Under the pieces are notes generated by a model. It saw nothing but the letters and a program-made list of their open reading frames with translations. It did not search any database and was not told the DNA's origin. A stretch of DNA of 64,000 bases from Cytophagales bacterium Alg240-R148 (GTDB lineage: Bacteria > Bacteroidota > Bacteroidia > Cytophagales > Cyclobacteriaceae), in contig LS999826.1 of the NCBI GenBank assembly GCA_900537185.1, positions 1,506,379 through 1,570,378 of the forward strand, read 5' to 3'. Below are positions 9,508 to 18,864 of this stretch, piece after piece; position 1 is the first letter of the stretch, and every line of letters starts with the position of its first letter. The position numbers were made by a program, and so were the translations under genes.

Positions 9508-9576
9508 CTGTGGTTGCTAATGCCATGGTACCATAGGCAATAGGTATTTCGAAGAGGTCTGCTTGGTAGTGCTTAA

Positions 9577-9603
9577 CCGTAACATACGGTGTTTAACTAA
9601 CAT
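9577..9603. promoter_or_regulatory. Palindromic site, copy 2
   Basis: CCGTAACATACGG at 9577-9589 followed by TGTTTAACTAACAT, the near-identical partner of the site at 5059. It is 61 bp upstream of the MscS-like start, suggesting co-regulation of the 5133 and 9664 units. Confidence 0.5.
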
Positions 9604-9663
9604 AGGAGACCTTTTTCATCTACTTTTACATAAAATAAAATGTGTGACTAAAAGCTTAAGAAA

Positions 9664-10167
9664 ATGAATATTGATCAAAATCAGCTGTTAACCAGTGCAT
9701 CAGTGATAATAGCCGTGCTTGTTGTAAAGTTTTTGGTGAAACGACTCATGAATAAAAAAATGGAGCAGTATGGTTTTCATTCAAAAAGAAAAGCCATGGT
9801 GTCGAAGGTGATCAATTTTGGATTGTTTTTAATTTCAGGGTTGATAATCTTGGGAATTTGGGAAGTAGATCCCGAAGCCCTTGGCTTGTACTTGGCTTCT
9901 ATTTTCACCATCATTGGAGTGGCCTTCTTTGCACAGTGGTCCCATCTATCCAATGTAACAGCGGCCATTATTATATATTTTAATCACCCGCTGGCGATAG
10001 GAGATACCATTACCATACACGAGGACCCAGCTATTGAAGGTGAAATTAGTGACATTGGGTTGTTTGTTATGACATTAACAGCCAAAGACAATCGAAAATA
10101 TGTATTGTCCAATACCCTTTTTATGCAAAAGGTATTGTCCACGAAAATAAAAAAAGGTAAGGAGTAG
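9664..10167 (+). CDS. Small MscS-type mechanosensitive channel
   Basis: This 167-residue protein has three hydrophobic segments and the MscS pore/beta-domain signature (GVAFFAQWSHLSNVTAAIII, then FNHPLAIGDTITI). It ends inside the beta domain (ending STKIKKGKE) and lacks the large C-terminal cage of E. coli MscS (286 residues), so it is a minimal member. It is an inner-membrane protein probably releasing solutes under hypo-osmotic stress. Its own upstream palindrome and the terminator-like hairpin right after the stop suggest a separate transcript. Confidence 0.8.
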   Translation: MNIDQNQLLTSASVIIAVLVVKFLVKRLMNKKMEQYGFHSKRKAMVSKVINFGLFLISGLIILGIWEVDPEALGLYLASIFTIIGVAFFAQWSHLSNVTAAIIIYFNHPLAIGDTITIHEDPAIEGEISDIGLFVMTLTAKDNRKYVLSNTLFMQKVLSTKIKKGKE

Positions 10168-10170
10168 GAG

Positions 10171-10196
10171 AGTAGAACAGTTGGCCCTGTTCTACT
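10171..10196 (+). terminator. Terminator-like hairpin after the MscS gene
   Basis: A perfect 10-bp inverted repeat AGTAGAACAG/CTGTTCTACT with a 6-nt loop starts 4 bp after the stop codon. The following T-run is weak, so termination may be partial. Confidence 0.45.
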
Positions 10197-10385
10197 TGTC
10201 CCTACGGTTTTTCTCTAAGAAAATCTAGAGGGAGCTGAGGGAAAGTTCTTCTACTGATAGGCAACAAAGTAGGCAAAAGAAAACCCCACCATACTTTTGT
10301 TTAACCACTGAATTTAATTGTGGTTACCGGTGTTTGCTGGGCTGTTGTCCTTAAAAATGAAGTATCCATTTAAAATGATAAGATA

Positions 10386-10997
10386 ATGCTATCTGATTTA
10401 TTAACATCGTTCATAACTTTTTTTACAGTAATTGACCCGATCGGGACTATCCCTGTATTCATAGCAATTACGGCTGCTGCAAAGCCAGAGTTAAGAAGAA
10501 AAATTGCCACCAAAGCAGCGATTGTGGCAGCAAGTGTTTTGTTGTTTTTCATTTTTGTGGGGGAGGTAATTTTGGATGCCATCGATATTCCTTTACCGGC
10601 ATTTCAAATTGCAGGAGGTATTGTGTTGTTTTTGTTTGCACTTACCATGATTTTTGGAGACAGCAAACCAAAAGAAGAAATTTCACAAGTAGACGATAAG
10701 GAGACTGAAGACAAGGCAATATTTCCATTGGCCATGCCTTCCTTGGCAAGTCCTGGAGCCATTATGGCTGCTATTTTATTAACCGAAAATAACAAACATG
10801 CCGTGTTGGACCAAGGCCTTACGGCATTGATGATGTTGGTTGTGGTGTTTATTGCATGGGTGTTAATGGTGGCATCTAATAAATTGTTTAAATACATTGG
10901 CAATGGCGGTGCAGCTATTATAAGTCGGGTTATGGGCTTGTTGCTGACTGCCGTGGCAGTAACGAATGTGTTGAACGGAATTCGAGAGTTTTTTTAG
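10386..10997 (+). CDS. MarC family membrane protein (second copy)
   Basis: This 203-residue paralogue of the 6997 gene has about six membrane segments, the family FTVIDPIGTIPVFIAIT opening and FPLAMPSLASPGAIMAAI in the middle. The conserved acidic linker between halves (KPKEEISQVDDKETEDK) is longer in charge than in the first copy. About 190 bp of non-coding DNA separates it from the preceding hairpin. Having two MarC genes in one cluster is unusual but their substrate is unknown. Confidence 0.85.
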   Translation: MLSDLLTSFITFFTVIDPIGTIPVFIAITAAAKPELRRKIATKAAIVAASVLLFFIFVGEVILDAIDIPLPAFQIAGGIVLFLFALTMIFGDSKPKEEISQVDDKETEDKAIFPLAMPSLASPGAIMAAILLTENNKHAVLDQGLTALMMLVVVFIAWVLMVASNKLFKYIGNGGAAIISRVMGLLLTAVAVTNVLNGIREFF

Positions 10998-11090
10998 AAG
11001 GTTTTAATGGCTGTAGTTGGTGAGGGCAATTGCAGTCATTTTTTTGTTGGACTTTTAAATTTCATTTGCTTTGGTGTATTGTTGCCTTTC

Positions 11091-11137
11091 GCATCCCACG
11101 AGCTCGCCCAATTGGCACCGCCAATCGTTGTGGATGT
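11091..11137. repeat. Hairpin insert P1 (AATTGGC type)
   Basis: ATTGGC-ACC-GCCAAT stem inside an outer GCATCCCAC...GTGGATG imperfect inverted repeat, inserted in module A. Confidence 0.6.
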
Positions 11138-11990
11138 ACAAAAACGAAACCAGTGTTGGATTGGGCCATTTCCAATTTAATTAGCCCACAGCTTGCCCCA
11201 TGGCATCCTCCGCTCAAGGGCCAACCCCGGCAACAACACGGCCGTCTTCCCTCAGGCCTCTAGAAATTGAAAACCAGGCCGCAATTTAACTTTTATTGAT
11301 GTTTATGTTTCATAGTTTTTGGATGCATTTAAGCTGTTCCGTTATTTGCTGGGTAGGATTGATAAATTCTTATATTTCACATTCTTAGTTTTTTTCGGTT
11401 TTGTTAAATGAATGTAGTCTCAATATTCTTCTATTTTGTTTTCTTTTTTCTTCGCCTTTCATTTTTGTATGTACAAAAACGAAACAAAAAAACATTTCCA
11501 ATTTAATTAGCCCTCGGCCAACCCCATGGCATCCCACCCTCAAAAGCCAGCCCCGGCAACAACACGGCCGTCTTCCCTCAGGCCTCTAGAAATTGAAAAC
11601 CAGCCCGCTATTAAAACATTGATTTTAAATACATCGAATATAGATCGAAAACTATGAACCCCAAATAAAAGAATACCCACCACTAAAAAATCGAACCAAA
11701 AAAACGAAACTAAAAACAATGAACACACCCATCTTCCCTCAGGCCTCTAGAAATTGAAAACCAGCCCGCCATTTAATCCAATAATTGAAATAGAAACTAT
11801 ATAGTTGAGCAATTAACCCCAAACCGACCTCTTTTAAATGGCGTTAAAAAAATAAGCCTAAATCATAACGTTCCCGAAATTCAGCTGTTTGAGTAGCGCT
11901 GGCCTTGCGTAGGAATGCGAGTTCCTGAATTTCCAGATTGCAACAAGCCGTATTTTTAGCCATTTAAAAGCAGTCTTGATCTTTTTCTTT

Positions 11991-12033
11991 GCATCCCACA
12001 ATCCTCGCTCGATAGGCACCGCCTATCGCCGTA
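11991..12033. repeat. Hairpin insert P2 (GATAGGC type)
   Basis: CGATAGGC-ACC-GCCTATCG stem preceded by GCATCCCACA, inserted in the apical part of a module B hairpin (CTTGAT...ATCAAG). Confidence 0.6.
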
Positions 12034-12557
12034 TCAAGGTAAAAAGGAAAAACGAGTCCCTGGGCCACCCCAGAAAAAAGACAACCCCAAATAAAAGAAT
12101 ACCCACCACTAAAAAATCGAACCAAAAAACGAAACTAAAAACAATGAACTTATTTTATCCGACCTCTTTTAAATGGCGTCAAGAAAATATGGCTAAGTTT
12201 TGACGGTATTGAAATCCAGATGTTTGAGCAGGGCAGGCCTTGCGCAGGAGTGCGAGTTCCTGGATTTCCAGATTGCAACAAGCCGTATTTTTAGCCATTT
12301 CAAAGCAGTCTTGAATTTTTTGTTACTTTTCTTTTCAAGAAAAAAAGTAAGGCTGGTACTGGGCCACCCCAGAAAAACACCAAACCCCAAATAAAAGAAT
12401 ACCCACCACTAAAAAATCGAACCAAAAAAACGAAACTAAAAACAATGAACACACCCATCTTCCCTCAGGCCTCTAGAAATTGAAAACCAGCCTACTAATT
12501 TAAACGGAAGCAATGAGGAAGAGGGTTTTAACACTGATTTTTTTATTGAATCGATAT

Positions 12558-13583
12558 TCATTTATTCTTTTTGACCTGTTTGTCCAATTCCCTCTCTTTG
12601 GCAACAAGGCTTGGTAATAATTGGATGTAAGCATCTACGTCCCACGTAATATCCCATCGGTTTAAATTGTCTTGCATACTGTTGAGACCCATTGCTTTTC
12701 TACGTTTATCGACGTGACGAGGATCTTCTAACGGCAATATATAAGGTTTGTTGCTGTCTTTGTCCATAGCCAACTGGGTGCCATACATTTGTTTTTTGCC
12801 TGTTCTTAAGGCCAAGCGGTCATAAAACATGGCATATTGCTTTTTTGATAAATCACCTTTTTGCATGGCTTGAGTTACCAGGTTCAAATATTTTTGCTGT
12901 GTGGCCAAATTGGCATGTTGTACCACTAAAAATAGAGTGGAGGCTCCTCGTTCCCCTATCTTTTCTTTACTGGGCCATCCTTGTGAATCCAAAATTCGGC
13001 TTACTTTTATTAAGTTGATAGAGTCTTTTCTAAGTATAGATTTCCAGAATTCATCCATTTCTTTAGATCCTCTTCCATATTGTTCTTCCATGCTTCTTAT
13101 TTGGCTGCGGCTCTGTTGGTCGTCAAAATAGATGCTATCGAGTAGGCCCACCATAGTTGGGTCAAAGTTTTGCTCAATTTTTTGTTTATTCTGGGCCATA
13201 ATATTCAAAACCTCCATCCACCTTGGGTCATCTCTTAAATTTATTAAATCTGTATCGTTTTTGAGGTGCTTGGTATCGTACCACTTTAAATCATTTACCA
13301 CCACAAACAAATGCCTATAGGCGGCATCTTTGTTGTTAGCCAAGGCATTGATGCATACGGCATTGTACCTGTCGCGCAGTGGGGCATTTTTTTGAAGATT
13401 CAAGGCTTCTTCGTAATATTTTGCAGCAGTAGTGTACTCCTTGTTCAAGCACAATTTCCAACCTTGCCTGATTAGCTCAGAATAGGAGGGTAGTGTTTTT
13501 TGAGAATGGCATTTTGATATGGGTGCAATTAAGAATATTGAAAAGCATAACAACAAGGTGGCTGCATCTAAACGGTATTTCAT
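12558..13583 (-). CDS. Secreted DUF6624-type protein
   Basis: This 341-residue protein has a signal peptide (ending near Cys24-His-Ser-Gln) and a TPR-like N-terminal half (CLNKEYTTAAKYYEEAL). Its C-terminal half (about 160-290) fits DUF6624: GWPSKEKIGERGA, LFLVVQHAN, LALRTGKKQMYGTQ. Function of the domain is unknown. It is a single gene flanked by repeats downstream and diverges from the LytS kinase with about 250 bp between. Nothing in the sequence indicates a substrate. Confidence 0.75.
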   Translation of the reverse strand: MKYRLDAATLLLCFSIFLIAPISKCHSQKTLPSYSELIRQGWKLCLNKEYTTAAKYYEEALNLQKNAPLRDRYNAVCINALANNKDAAYRHLFVVVNDLKWYDTKHLKNDTDLINLRDDPRWMEVLNIMAQNKQKIEQNFDPTMVGLLDSIYFDDQQSRSQIRSMEEQYGRGSKEMDEFWKSILRKDSINLIKVSRILDSQGWPSKEKIGERGASTLFLVVQHANLATQQKYLNLVTQAMQKGDLSKKQYAMFYDRLALRTGKKQMYGTQLAMDKDSNKPYILPLEDPRHVDKRRKAMGLNSMQDNLNRWDITWDVDAYIQLLPSLVAKERELDKQVKKNK

Positions 13584-13831
13584 AGTAATTGAATTATGTT
13601 CTTTCAGGCAATGTAAGTGAGATTTTCATACGCCCACATGGAAGTAGATGTATCGCCTTTAACTATAGATAGAAAATCTTTGAAAGCCTATTAATGGGTC
13701 TGTGTGCTGGATAGCCTTGTTCGTTGGCAATTGTTTCTGTTTTGTCTACTTATCGTTTTATAACCATTCAAATGTAGAAAGTAAATTGTAGATTGACGGT
13801 TCAATTAATGCGAAACAAGGATTGTAACAAA

Positions 13832-14866
13832 ATGAGTAAAGGGAAATTTCTCAAAAGCAAGGTCTTTAGACATGTTGTCTTTTGGGCGGTTATTTTTGTC
13901 TATTACTTTAGCTCTACCTGGCAGTTGAAAAAAGATTATGTCATGGTATCTATGGTGTCGGTATTTGAAGTGACGCTTCAAATGCTTATTGCCTACTTTA
14001 TTATTCAAATTTTAATTCCAAAATTATTTCAAAAAGACAACAAGTTTTTGTTTTACTTGTCGGTGGTAGGTTTGGTAGTTCTTGCCCATATTGGGTTTTC
14101 TTGGTATTTGAATTATTTTGTGTTTACAGGGCCGCAACACGATAGTTATGCGCAGTTTTTAAGCCGTTCGACCTATTTTTTTGGCTATTTCACAACTTTC
14201 GTAAGTTATTTGACCCCTACTATGTTGCTGTTGGTATTTAATTATTTAGAGAGACAAAAGGAAATGGCTTCACTTTTAGAACAAAAGAAGAGCTCAGAGT
14301 TGGATGCATTAAAAAATCAATTGAACCCCCATTTTCTTTTTAACACCTTAAATAACTTATATGCTTTGGCTCTAAAAAAGTCTGACAAAGCACCAGAGGT
14401 AATTGCTAAATTATCAGAAATATTGGACTATATTTTATACGGATGTAATAGTACGTTTGTGCCCATTCAAAATGAGATTAGTTTATTGAAAAACTACATA
14501 GCTTTAGAACAGGTGCGGTATGGAGATAGGGTTTGTATTGCGTTTCACGAGCAAATATTAAATGAAGCTAAAATAGCACCATTGTTGTTATTGACTTTCT
14601 TGGAGAATGCATTTAAACATGGAGTGAGCCAGGAATTGGGAACGGCAACCATCGTAATGGAAGTGGAAGAAAAAGAAAGGAGCATCCGTTTTTATCTTAA
14701 AAACACGAAACCAACACACTCGAAGAGTGGAGCAAAAAAAAAACGTGAAGGTATTGGCCTAAAAAACATTCGAAAACAATTAGATTTGCTGTATCCGAAT
14801 TTATACAATTTGGAGTTGATCGATACAAAAGAATCGCACGTTGTCGACTTACAAATATTTATTTAA
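13832..14866 (+). CDS. LytS-family sensor histidine kinase
   Basis: I chose ATG 13832 (344 residues); the frame stays open upstream to a TTG at 13793. Four membrane segments fill the first ~130 residues without a recognisable sensor domain. A short coiled coil then leads to the His_kinase (LytS/YehU) domain with the phospho-acceptor H167 in QLNPHFLFNTLN. The N-box (LTFLENAFKHG) and a glycine box (GIGLKNIRKQL) follow. It phosphorylates the LytTR regulator encoded one base after its stop. The signal is unknown. Confidence 0.88.
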   Translation: MSKGKFLKSKVFRHVVFWAVIFVYYFSSTWQLKKDYVMVSMVSVFEVTLQMLIAYFIIQILIPKLFQKDNKFLFYLSVVGLVVLAHIGFSWYLNYFVFTGPQHDSYAQFLSRSTYFFGYFTTFVSYLTPTMLLLVFNYLERQKEMASLLEQKKSSELDALKNQLNPHFLFNTLNNLYALALKKSDKAPEVIAKLSEILDYILYGCNSTFVPIQNEISLLKNYIALEQVRYGDRVCIAFHEQILNEAKIAPLLLLTFLENAFKHGVSQELGTATIVMEVEEKERSIRFYLKNTKPTHSKSGAKKKREGIGLKNIRKQLDLLYPNLYNLELIDTKESHVVDLQIFI

Positions 14867-14867
14867 T

Positions 14868-15575
14868 ATGTACAGGTGCCTTATAGTGGATGATGAGAAT
14901 TTAGCTAGAGAGTTGATTGAAACCCATTTGACTCAGTTGGATGAATTTGAGATTGTAGCTTCTTGTAAGTCCGCTTTAGAAGCACATAAGGTAATTCAAA
15001 AAGAAGCCATTGATTTAATGTTTCTTGACATTGAAATGCCAGTATTAAAGGGGACTGATTTTTTTAAGAATTTATCTCAAAAACCAAAGGTGATTTTCAC
15101 AACAGCTTACAGAGAGTATGCACTAGATGGTTTTGAGCTCAATGCGGTAGATTACTTAGTAAAACCTATCACTTTTGAACGATTTTTTAAAGCCATAGAG
15201 AAGTTCTTGGAATCTTCCGTGCCTCGAACCAGACCTGTTACATTGGAACCACCAAATTTTGAGCCAATTGAGTCAATTTTTGTGCAGAGCAATAAAAAGA
15301 AGATTAAAGTTTTGCTCGATGATGTCAACTACATAGAAAGTCTTAAAGATTATGTGAAGATCCACTTGCGTGAATCCACTGTTTTAGTCAAACATGGGTT
15401 GAGTAATTTTCATGAACTCTTGGATGGCCGATTCATAAGAATTCATCGGTCTTACATTGTGAACAGCAGTAAAGTCACGGCTTTTACCAAACAAGATGTG
15501 GAGATAAACAAAATTGAAATTCCCATCGGAGACATGTATAAAAAGTCAGTTTTGGATTTTTTGGATGGCATTTAG
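14868..15575 (+). CDS. LytTR-family response regulator
   Basis: This 235-residue regulator starts at ATG 14868, one base after the kinase stop codon, which indicates translational coupling. The receiver domain has the acidic pair D8-D9, phospho-acceptor D54 (MFLDIEMP) and the conserved Lys near 104 (YLVKPIT). A LytTR DNA-binding domain follows (about 140-233; YIESLKDYVKIH, FIRIHRSYIVN). Together with the kinase it forms a standard Bacteroidota two-component pair; the target genes cannot be told from the window. Confidence 0.9.
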   Translation: MYRCLIVDDENLARELIETHLTQLDEFEIVASCKSALEAHKVIQKEAIDLMFLDIEMPVLKGTDFFKNLSQKPKVIFTTAYREYALDGFELNAVDYLVKPITFERFFKAIEKFLESSVPRTRPVTLEPPNFEPIESIFVQSNKKKIKVLLDDVNYIESLKDYVKIHLRESTVLVKHGLSNFHELLDGRFIRIHRSYIVNSSKVTAFTKQDVEINKIEIPIGDMYKKSVLDFLDGI

Positions 15576-15725
15576 CTATTTGAGTTAATTAGCCCTCGGC
15601 CAACTCCAAGTTTTATTGTTAAGCTTTTTTAAATTTCATTGGCTTTGGTGTATTGTTGTCTTTTTTGATTATTGCAGGTAGTATTGATAAATACTTCTAT
15701 TTTGTTTTCCTTTTTCTCGCCTTTT

Positions 15726-15771
15726 GCATCCCACATGCTCGCCCAATTGGCACCGCCAATTGTCGTGGATG
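15726..15771. repeat. Hairpin insert P3 (AATTGGC type)
   Basis: Perfect CAATTGGC-ACC-GCCAATTG stem-loop within an outer GCATCCCAC/GTGGATG pair, in module A. Confidence 0.6.
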
Positions 15772-16083
15772 TACAAAAACGAAACAAAAAAACATTTCCA
15801 ATTTAATTAGCCCTCGGCCAGCCCCATGGCATCCCGCGCTCAAAGGCCAACCCCGCCTGCAACACACCCATCTTCCCTCAAGCCTCCTAAAATTGAAAAC
15901 CAGCCCGCCATCTAATCCAATATTTGAAATAGAAACTCCATAGTTGAACAATGAACCCAATATCCGACCTCTTTTAAATGGCGTCAAGAAAATATGGCTA
16001 AGTTTTGACGGTATTGAAATCCAGATGTTTGACCAGGGCAAGCCTTGCGCAGGGGCGGGAGTTCCTGGATTTTCTCACCTTTT

Positions 16084-16130
16084 GCATCCCACAAACTCGC
16101 CCAATTGGCACCGCCAATCGTCGTGGATGC
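16084..16130. repeat. Hairpin insert P4 (AATTGGC type)
   Basis: ATTGGC-ACC-GCCAAT stem within GCATCCCAC...GTGGATGC, at the truncated B/A junction. Confidence 0.6.
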
Positions 16131-16682
16131 CCAAAAACGAAACAAAAAAGCATTTCCAATTTAATAAGCCCACGGCTTGCCCCATGGCATCCCGCGCTCA
16201 AAGGCCAACCCCGCCTGCAACACGGCCGTCTTCCCGCAAGCCGCCTGAAATTGAAAACCAGCCCGCTATTAAACGTTGATCTTAAATGAATCGAATATAG
16301 ACCAAAAAGAATCAACCCAATATCCGACCTCTTTTAAATTGCGTCAAGAAAATAAGCCTAAATTATAACGTTCCCGAAATTCAGCTGTTTGAGCAGCGCT
16401 GGCCTTGCGCAAAGTGTGAGTTCCTGAATTTCCACTGTGTAACGAGGCTGATTTTTAGCTATTTAAAAGAAGTCTTGATTTTTTGCTTTGGTTTTTGATC
16501 AAGCAAAAAGCAAAAACAAGTCCCTGGGCCACCCCAGAAAAAAGACAACCCCAAATAAAAGAAAACCCATCACTAAAAAATCGAACCAAAAAAACGAAAC
16601 TAAAAACAATAAAGATATTCCAAAAAAAAAAATGTATTTTAAGTTAGTTTATTTTTTATATATATAATTTAAATCATTTTTT

Positions 16683-17288
16683 ATGTTTAAAACTAAGATT
16701 ATGCAACTGCATTTAGTAATGCTGTTGCTATTTTTTTCTGGTTGTGAAGACCAGTCAAAAAGCAAAGTACATTTGGATAAAAACGCATTAGAATCTTTGT
16801 TGAATGAAAATCAAGATTTTATAAGTTTTGTGAACCAGAAAAATTCTCATCTGAACGAGAATTTTCAAGCAGTGGAAGCACTTTCTGTGGAAGAAAGGAA
16901 CAGGCTGAAATACATTGTAACCCATTATGAAAACCAAGAAGCGCTTCTTTCTAATGGTTCTCATAAAGAAATTGAGGTTTTTAATATGGTTGTATCAGGT
17001 AAGTCCTATAGGGCAGGTAATTTAATTGGAGTTCAAAAACTATTGCAAAATTATGCTTTTAACCAAGTTGATTTGGTGCAACTTATAAAGGATAAGTTGT
17101 CAAAAAATAATGGTGTTAAAAATGAACAAATGATGACAAACTGTAATGAAGTTTGGACCAACATTTATGTTCAAGAACTTAATAATAATTATTATGTCCG
17201 CCAAATGGATTTAGTGGCGTCAGACTTGTGGGCAACCATGGCGGCGGATTGGGCATATGTTGGCTGTGTTCAAGGTCAAATGCAGTAA
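16683..17288 (+). CDS. Putative lipoprotein of unknown function
   Basis: This 201-residue protein begins with a lipoprotein signal ending in the lipobox FFSGC (Cys21 counted from the first Met; a Met at residue 8 is an alternative start). The rest is polar and mostly helical, with two cysteines near the C-terminus (MTNCNEVW and YVGCVQ). It is followed after 18 bp by another small secreted protein, so the two probably form an operon. I do not recognise the family. Very AT-rich DNA (16613-16680) precedes it. Confidence 0.6.
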   Translation: MFKTKIMQLHLVMLLLFFSGCEDQSKSKVHLDKNALESLLNENQDFISFVNQKNSHLNENFQAVEALSVEERNRLKYIVTHYENQEALLSNGSHKEIEVFNMVVSGKSYRAGNLIGVQKLLQNYAFNQVDLVQLIKDKLSKNNGVKNEQMMTNCNEVWTNIYVQELNNNYYVRQMDLVASDLWATMAADWAYVGCVQGQMQ

Positions 17289-17306
17289 ATTTAAAATTAT
17301 AGTATT

Positions 17307-17687
17307 ATGAAAATTGTAATTATCATAGCCTTATTGTTTTCGGCGAACCCCTATAACCAATCACCGAATGATGGTTTGGAAGCTCAGATCTTGAGTATTT
17401 ATAAAGAAGAAGCAAAAATCTACCTTCATCAATTCTCTAAAATTGGTTTTGAAAAGAAGGAATTGTCAACAAATGAAACACAAGCGGTTAACGCCAAATA
17501 CAACAAGTATTTGGCAGACATTCTGTTGATTGAAAAAAGTGTTCAAGAACAAATTAAGAAATACCCAAATGGCTCCAACGACAAATTATATATTTCCAAA
17601 GTTGTAGCAGCTGAGTATAAAAATAAGTTTGTTGGGTTGCCAAAAGCTTTTTGGGACCAGGTGGCACGTAGAGTTGAAGCACTTTAA
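17307..17687 (+). CDS. Small secreted protein of unknown function
   Basis: This 126-residue protein has a short N-terminal hydrophobic stretch (IVIIIALLFSANP) that looks like a signal peptide, followed by a charged, helix-rich body without cysteines. It lies 18 bp after the putative lipoprotein gene and is likely cotranscribed. No known motif is visible. Confidence 0.55.
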   Translation: MKIVIIIALLFSANPYNQSPNDGLEAQILSIYKEEAKIYLHQFSKIGFEKKELSTNETQAVNAKYNKYLADILLIEKSVQEQIKKYPNGSNDKLYISKVVAAEYKNKFVGLPKAFWDQVARRVEAL

Positions 17688-17739
17688 TCCATCACTGGGG
17701 TGTGTAATGGGGCAAAAGTTAATTGAGTGTCTTATTACC

Positions 17740-18832
17740 CACCCTTAGTTTCTTCTTTTTTTGGTATTCCACGTGCTCATCCAATTTAACTAGCCACGGC
17801 CCACCCCAAGTTTTTTTTGTTTGATTTTTAAATTTCATTGGCTTTGGTGTATTGTTGGCTGTTTTGATTATTGCAGGGTAGGATTGATAAATTCTTATAT
17901 TTCACATTCTTCGTTTTTTTTCGGTTTTGCTAAATGAATGTAGTCTCAATATTCTTCTATTTTGTTTTCCTTTTTCTCGCCTTTCATTTTTGGCTGCCCA
18001 AAAACGAAACAAAAAAGCATTTCCAATTTAATTAGCCCACGGCCAGCCCCATGGCATTCTCCGCTCAAAAGCCAGCCCCGCCAGCAACACGGCCGTCCTC
18101 CCTCAGGCCGCCTGAAATTGAAAACCAGCCCGCCAAACAATTCAAAATTTGAAATATTAACCCTATAGTTGAGCATTGAACCCTTAACCGACCTCTTTTA
18201 AATGGCGTCAAGAAAATATGGCTAAGTTTTGACGGTATTGAAATCCAGTTGTTTGAGTAACGCAAAAATTAAGTTGTACATAGTTAATATCATCCAACAG
18301 CGTAGGCCGGACAAAACAGCGGGCCAAGCGTAGGCCTGCCGGGAAGAAGCTTTGTTTTGTCTTGATTTTTTGTTTGCATCCCACAATCCTCGCTCGATAG
18401 GCACCGCCTATCGCCGTGTATCAAGACAAAATGAAAGGCTGGTACTGGGCCACCCCAGAAAAAGCCAATACCAAATAAAAGAGAACCCACCACTAACCAA
18501 TCGAACCAAAAAAAACGAAACTAAAAGCAATGAACCCCAACCCGACCTCTTTTAAATGGCGTCAAGAAAATACGGCTAAGATTTAACGGTATTGAAATCC
18601 AGATGTTTGAGCAGGGCAGGCCTTGCGTTAGAGTGCGAGTTCCTGGATTTCCACTTCGCAACAGGCCGTATTTTTAGCTATTTAAGAGCAGTCTTGAATT
18701 TTTCGTTTCGTTTTTGTTCAAGCAAAAAGGAAAAACAAGTCCCTGGGCCACCCCAGAAAAAAGGCAACCCCAAATAAAAGAGAACCCACCACTAACCAAT
18801 CGAACCAAAAAAAAACGAAACTAAAAGCAATG
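17740..18832. repeat. Non-coding repeat cluster 4
   Basis: Module A at about 17810-18135, then module B copies at 18187-18531 and 18541-18832. Hairpin insert P5 (18376-18420) interrupts the first B copy in the loop of a TTTTGTCTTGAT...ATCAAGACAAAA stem. Copies at 3000-3060 show the same stem without the insert. Confidence 0.85.
18376..18420. repeat. Hairpin insert P5 (GATAGGC type)
   Basis: CGATAGGC-ACC-GCCTATCG stem preceded by GCATCCCACA, nested in a larger module B stem. Confidence 0.6.
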
Positions 18833-18864
18833 AACCCTCTTCCAATAAATCAAACCCAAAATAA

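Larger units (their letters stand above)
11035..12530. repeat. Non-coding repeat cluster 2
   Basis: A 1.5-kb stretch without a credible gene, built from shuffled copies of modules A and B. Module A: 11035-11288 and 11330-11612, plus a tail fragment at 11735-11773. Module B: 11823-12148 and 12157-12447, plus a tail at 11660-11727. A last A tail (12456-12492) touches the following gene region. Two of the five hairpin inserts (11091-11137 and 11991-12033) sit inside modules, while the equivalent points of sister copies lack them. Short frames here (60-75 codons) are by-products of the repeat. Confidence 0.85.
15585..16612. repeat. Non-coding repeat cluster 3
   Basis: Module A at 15600-15908, then a module B truncated at 15962-16058. 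There it jumps directly into a second module A (16060-16268), and a further module B lies at 16322-16612. Hairpin inserts lie at 15726-15771 and 16084-16130. The A-into-B junction suggests recombination or insertion between modules. Frames of 90-114 codons across here are repeat by-products. Confidence 0.85.

Noticed and set aside
14841-14867. Upstream TTG start for the LytTR regulator
   Set aside because: The ATG at 14868, one base after the kinase stop, gives the normal receiver N-terminus MYRCLIVDDE.
15653-16315. Several 90-114-codon frames on both strands
   Set aside because: They coincide with repeat modules A and B and change frame between copies; non-coding repeats explain them.
11035-18832. 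CRISPR array
   Set aside because: Repeats are hundreds of bases long, irregular and without spacer structure; no cas genes nearby.
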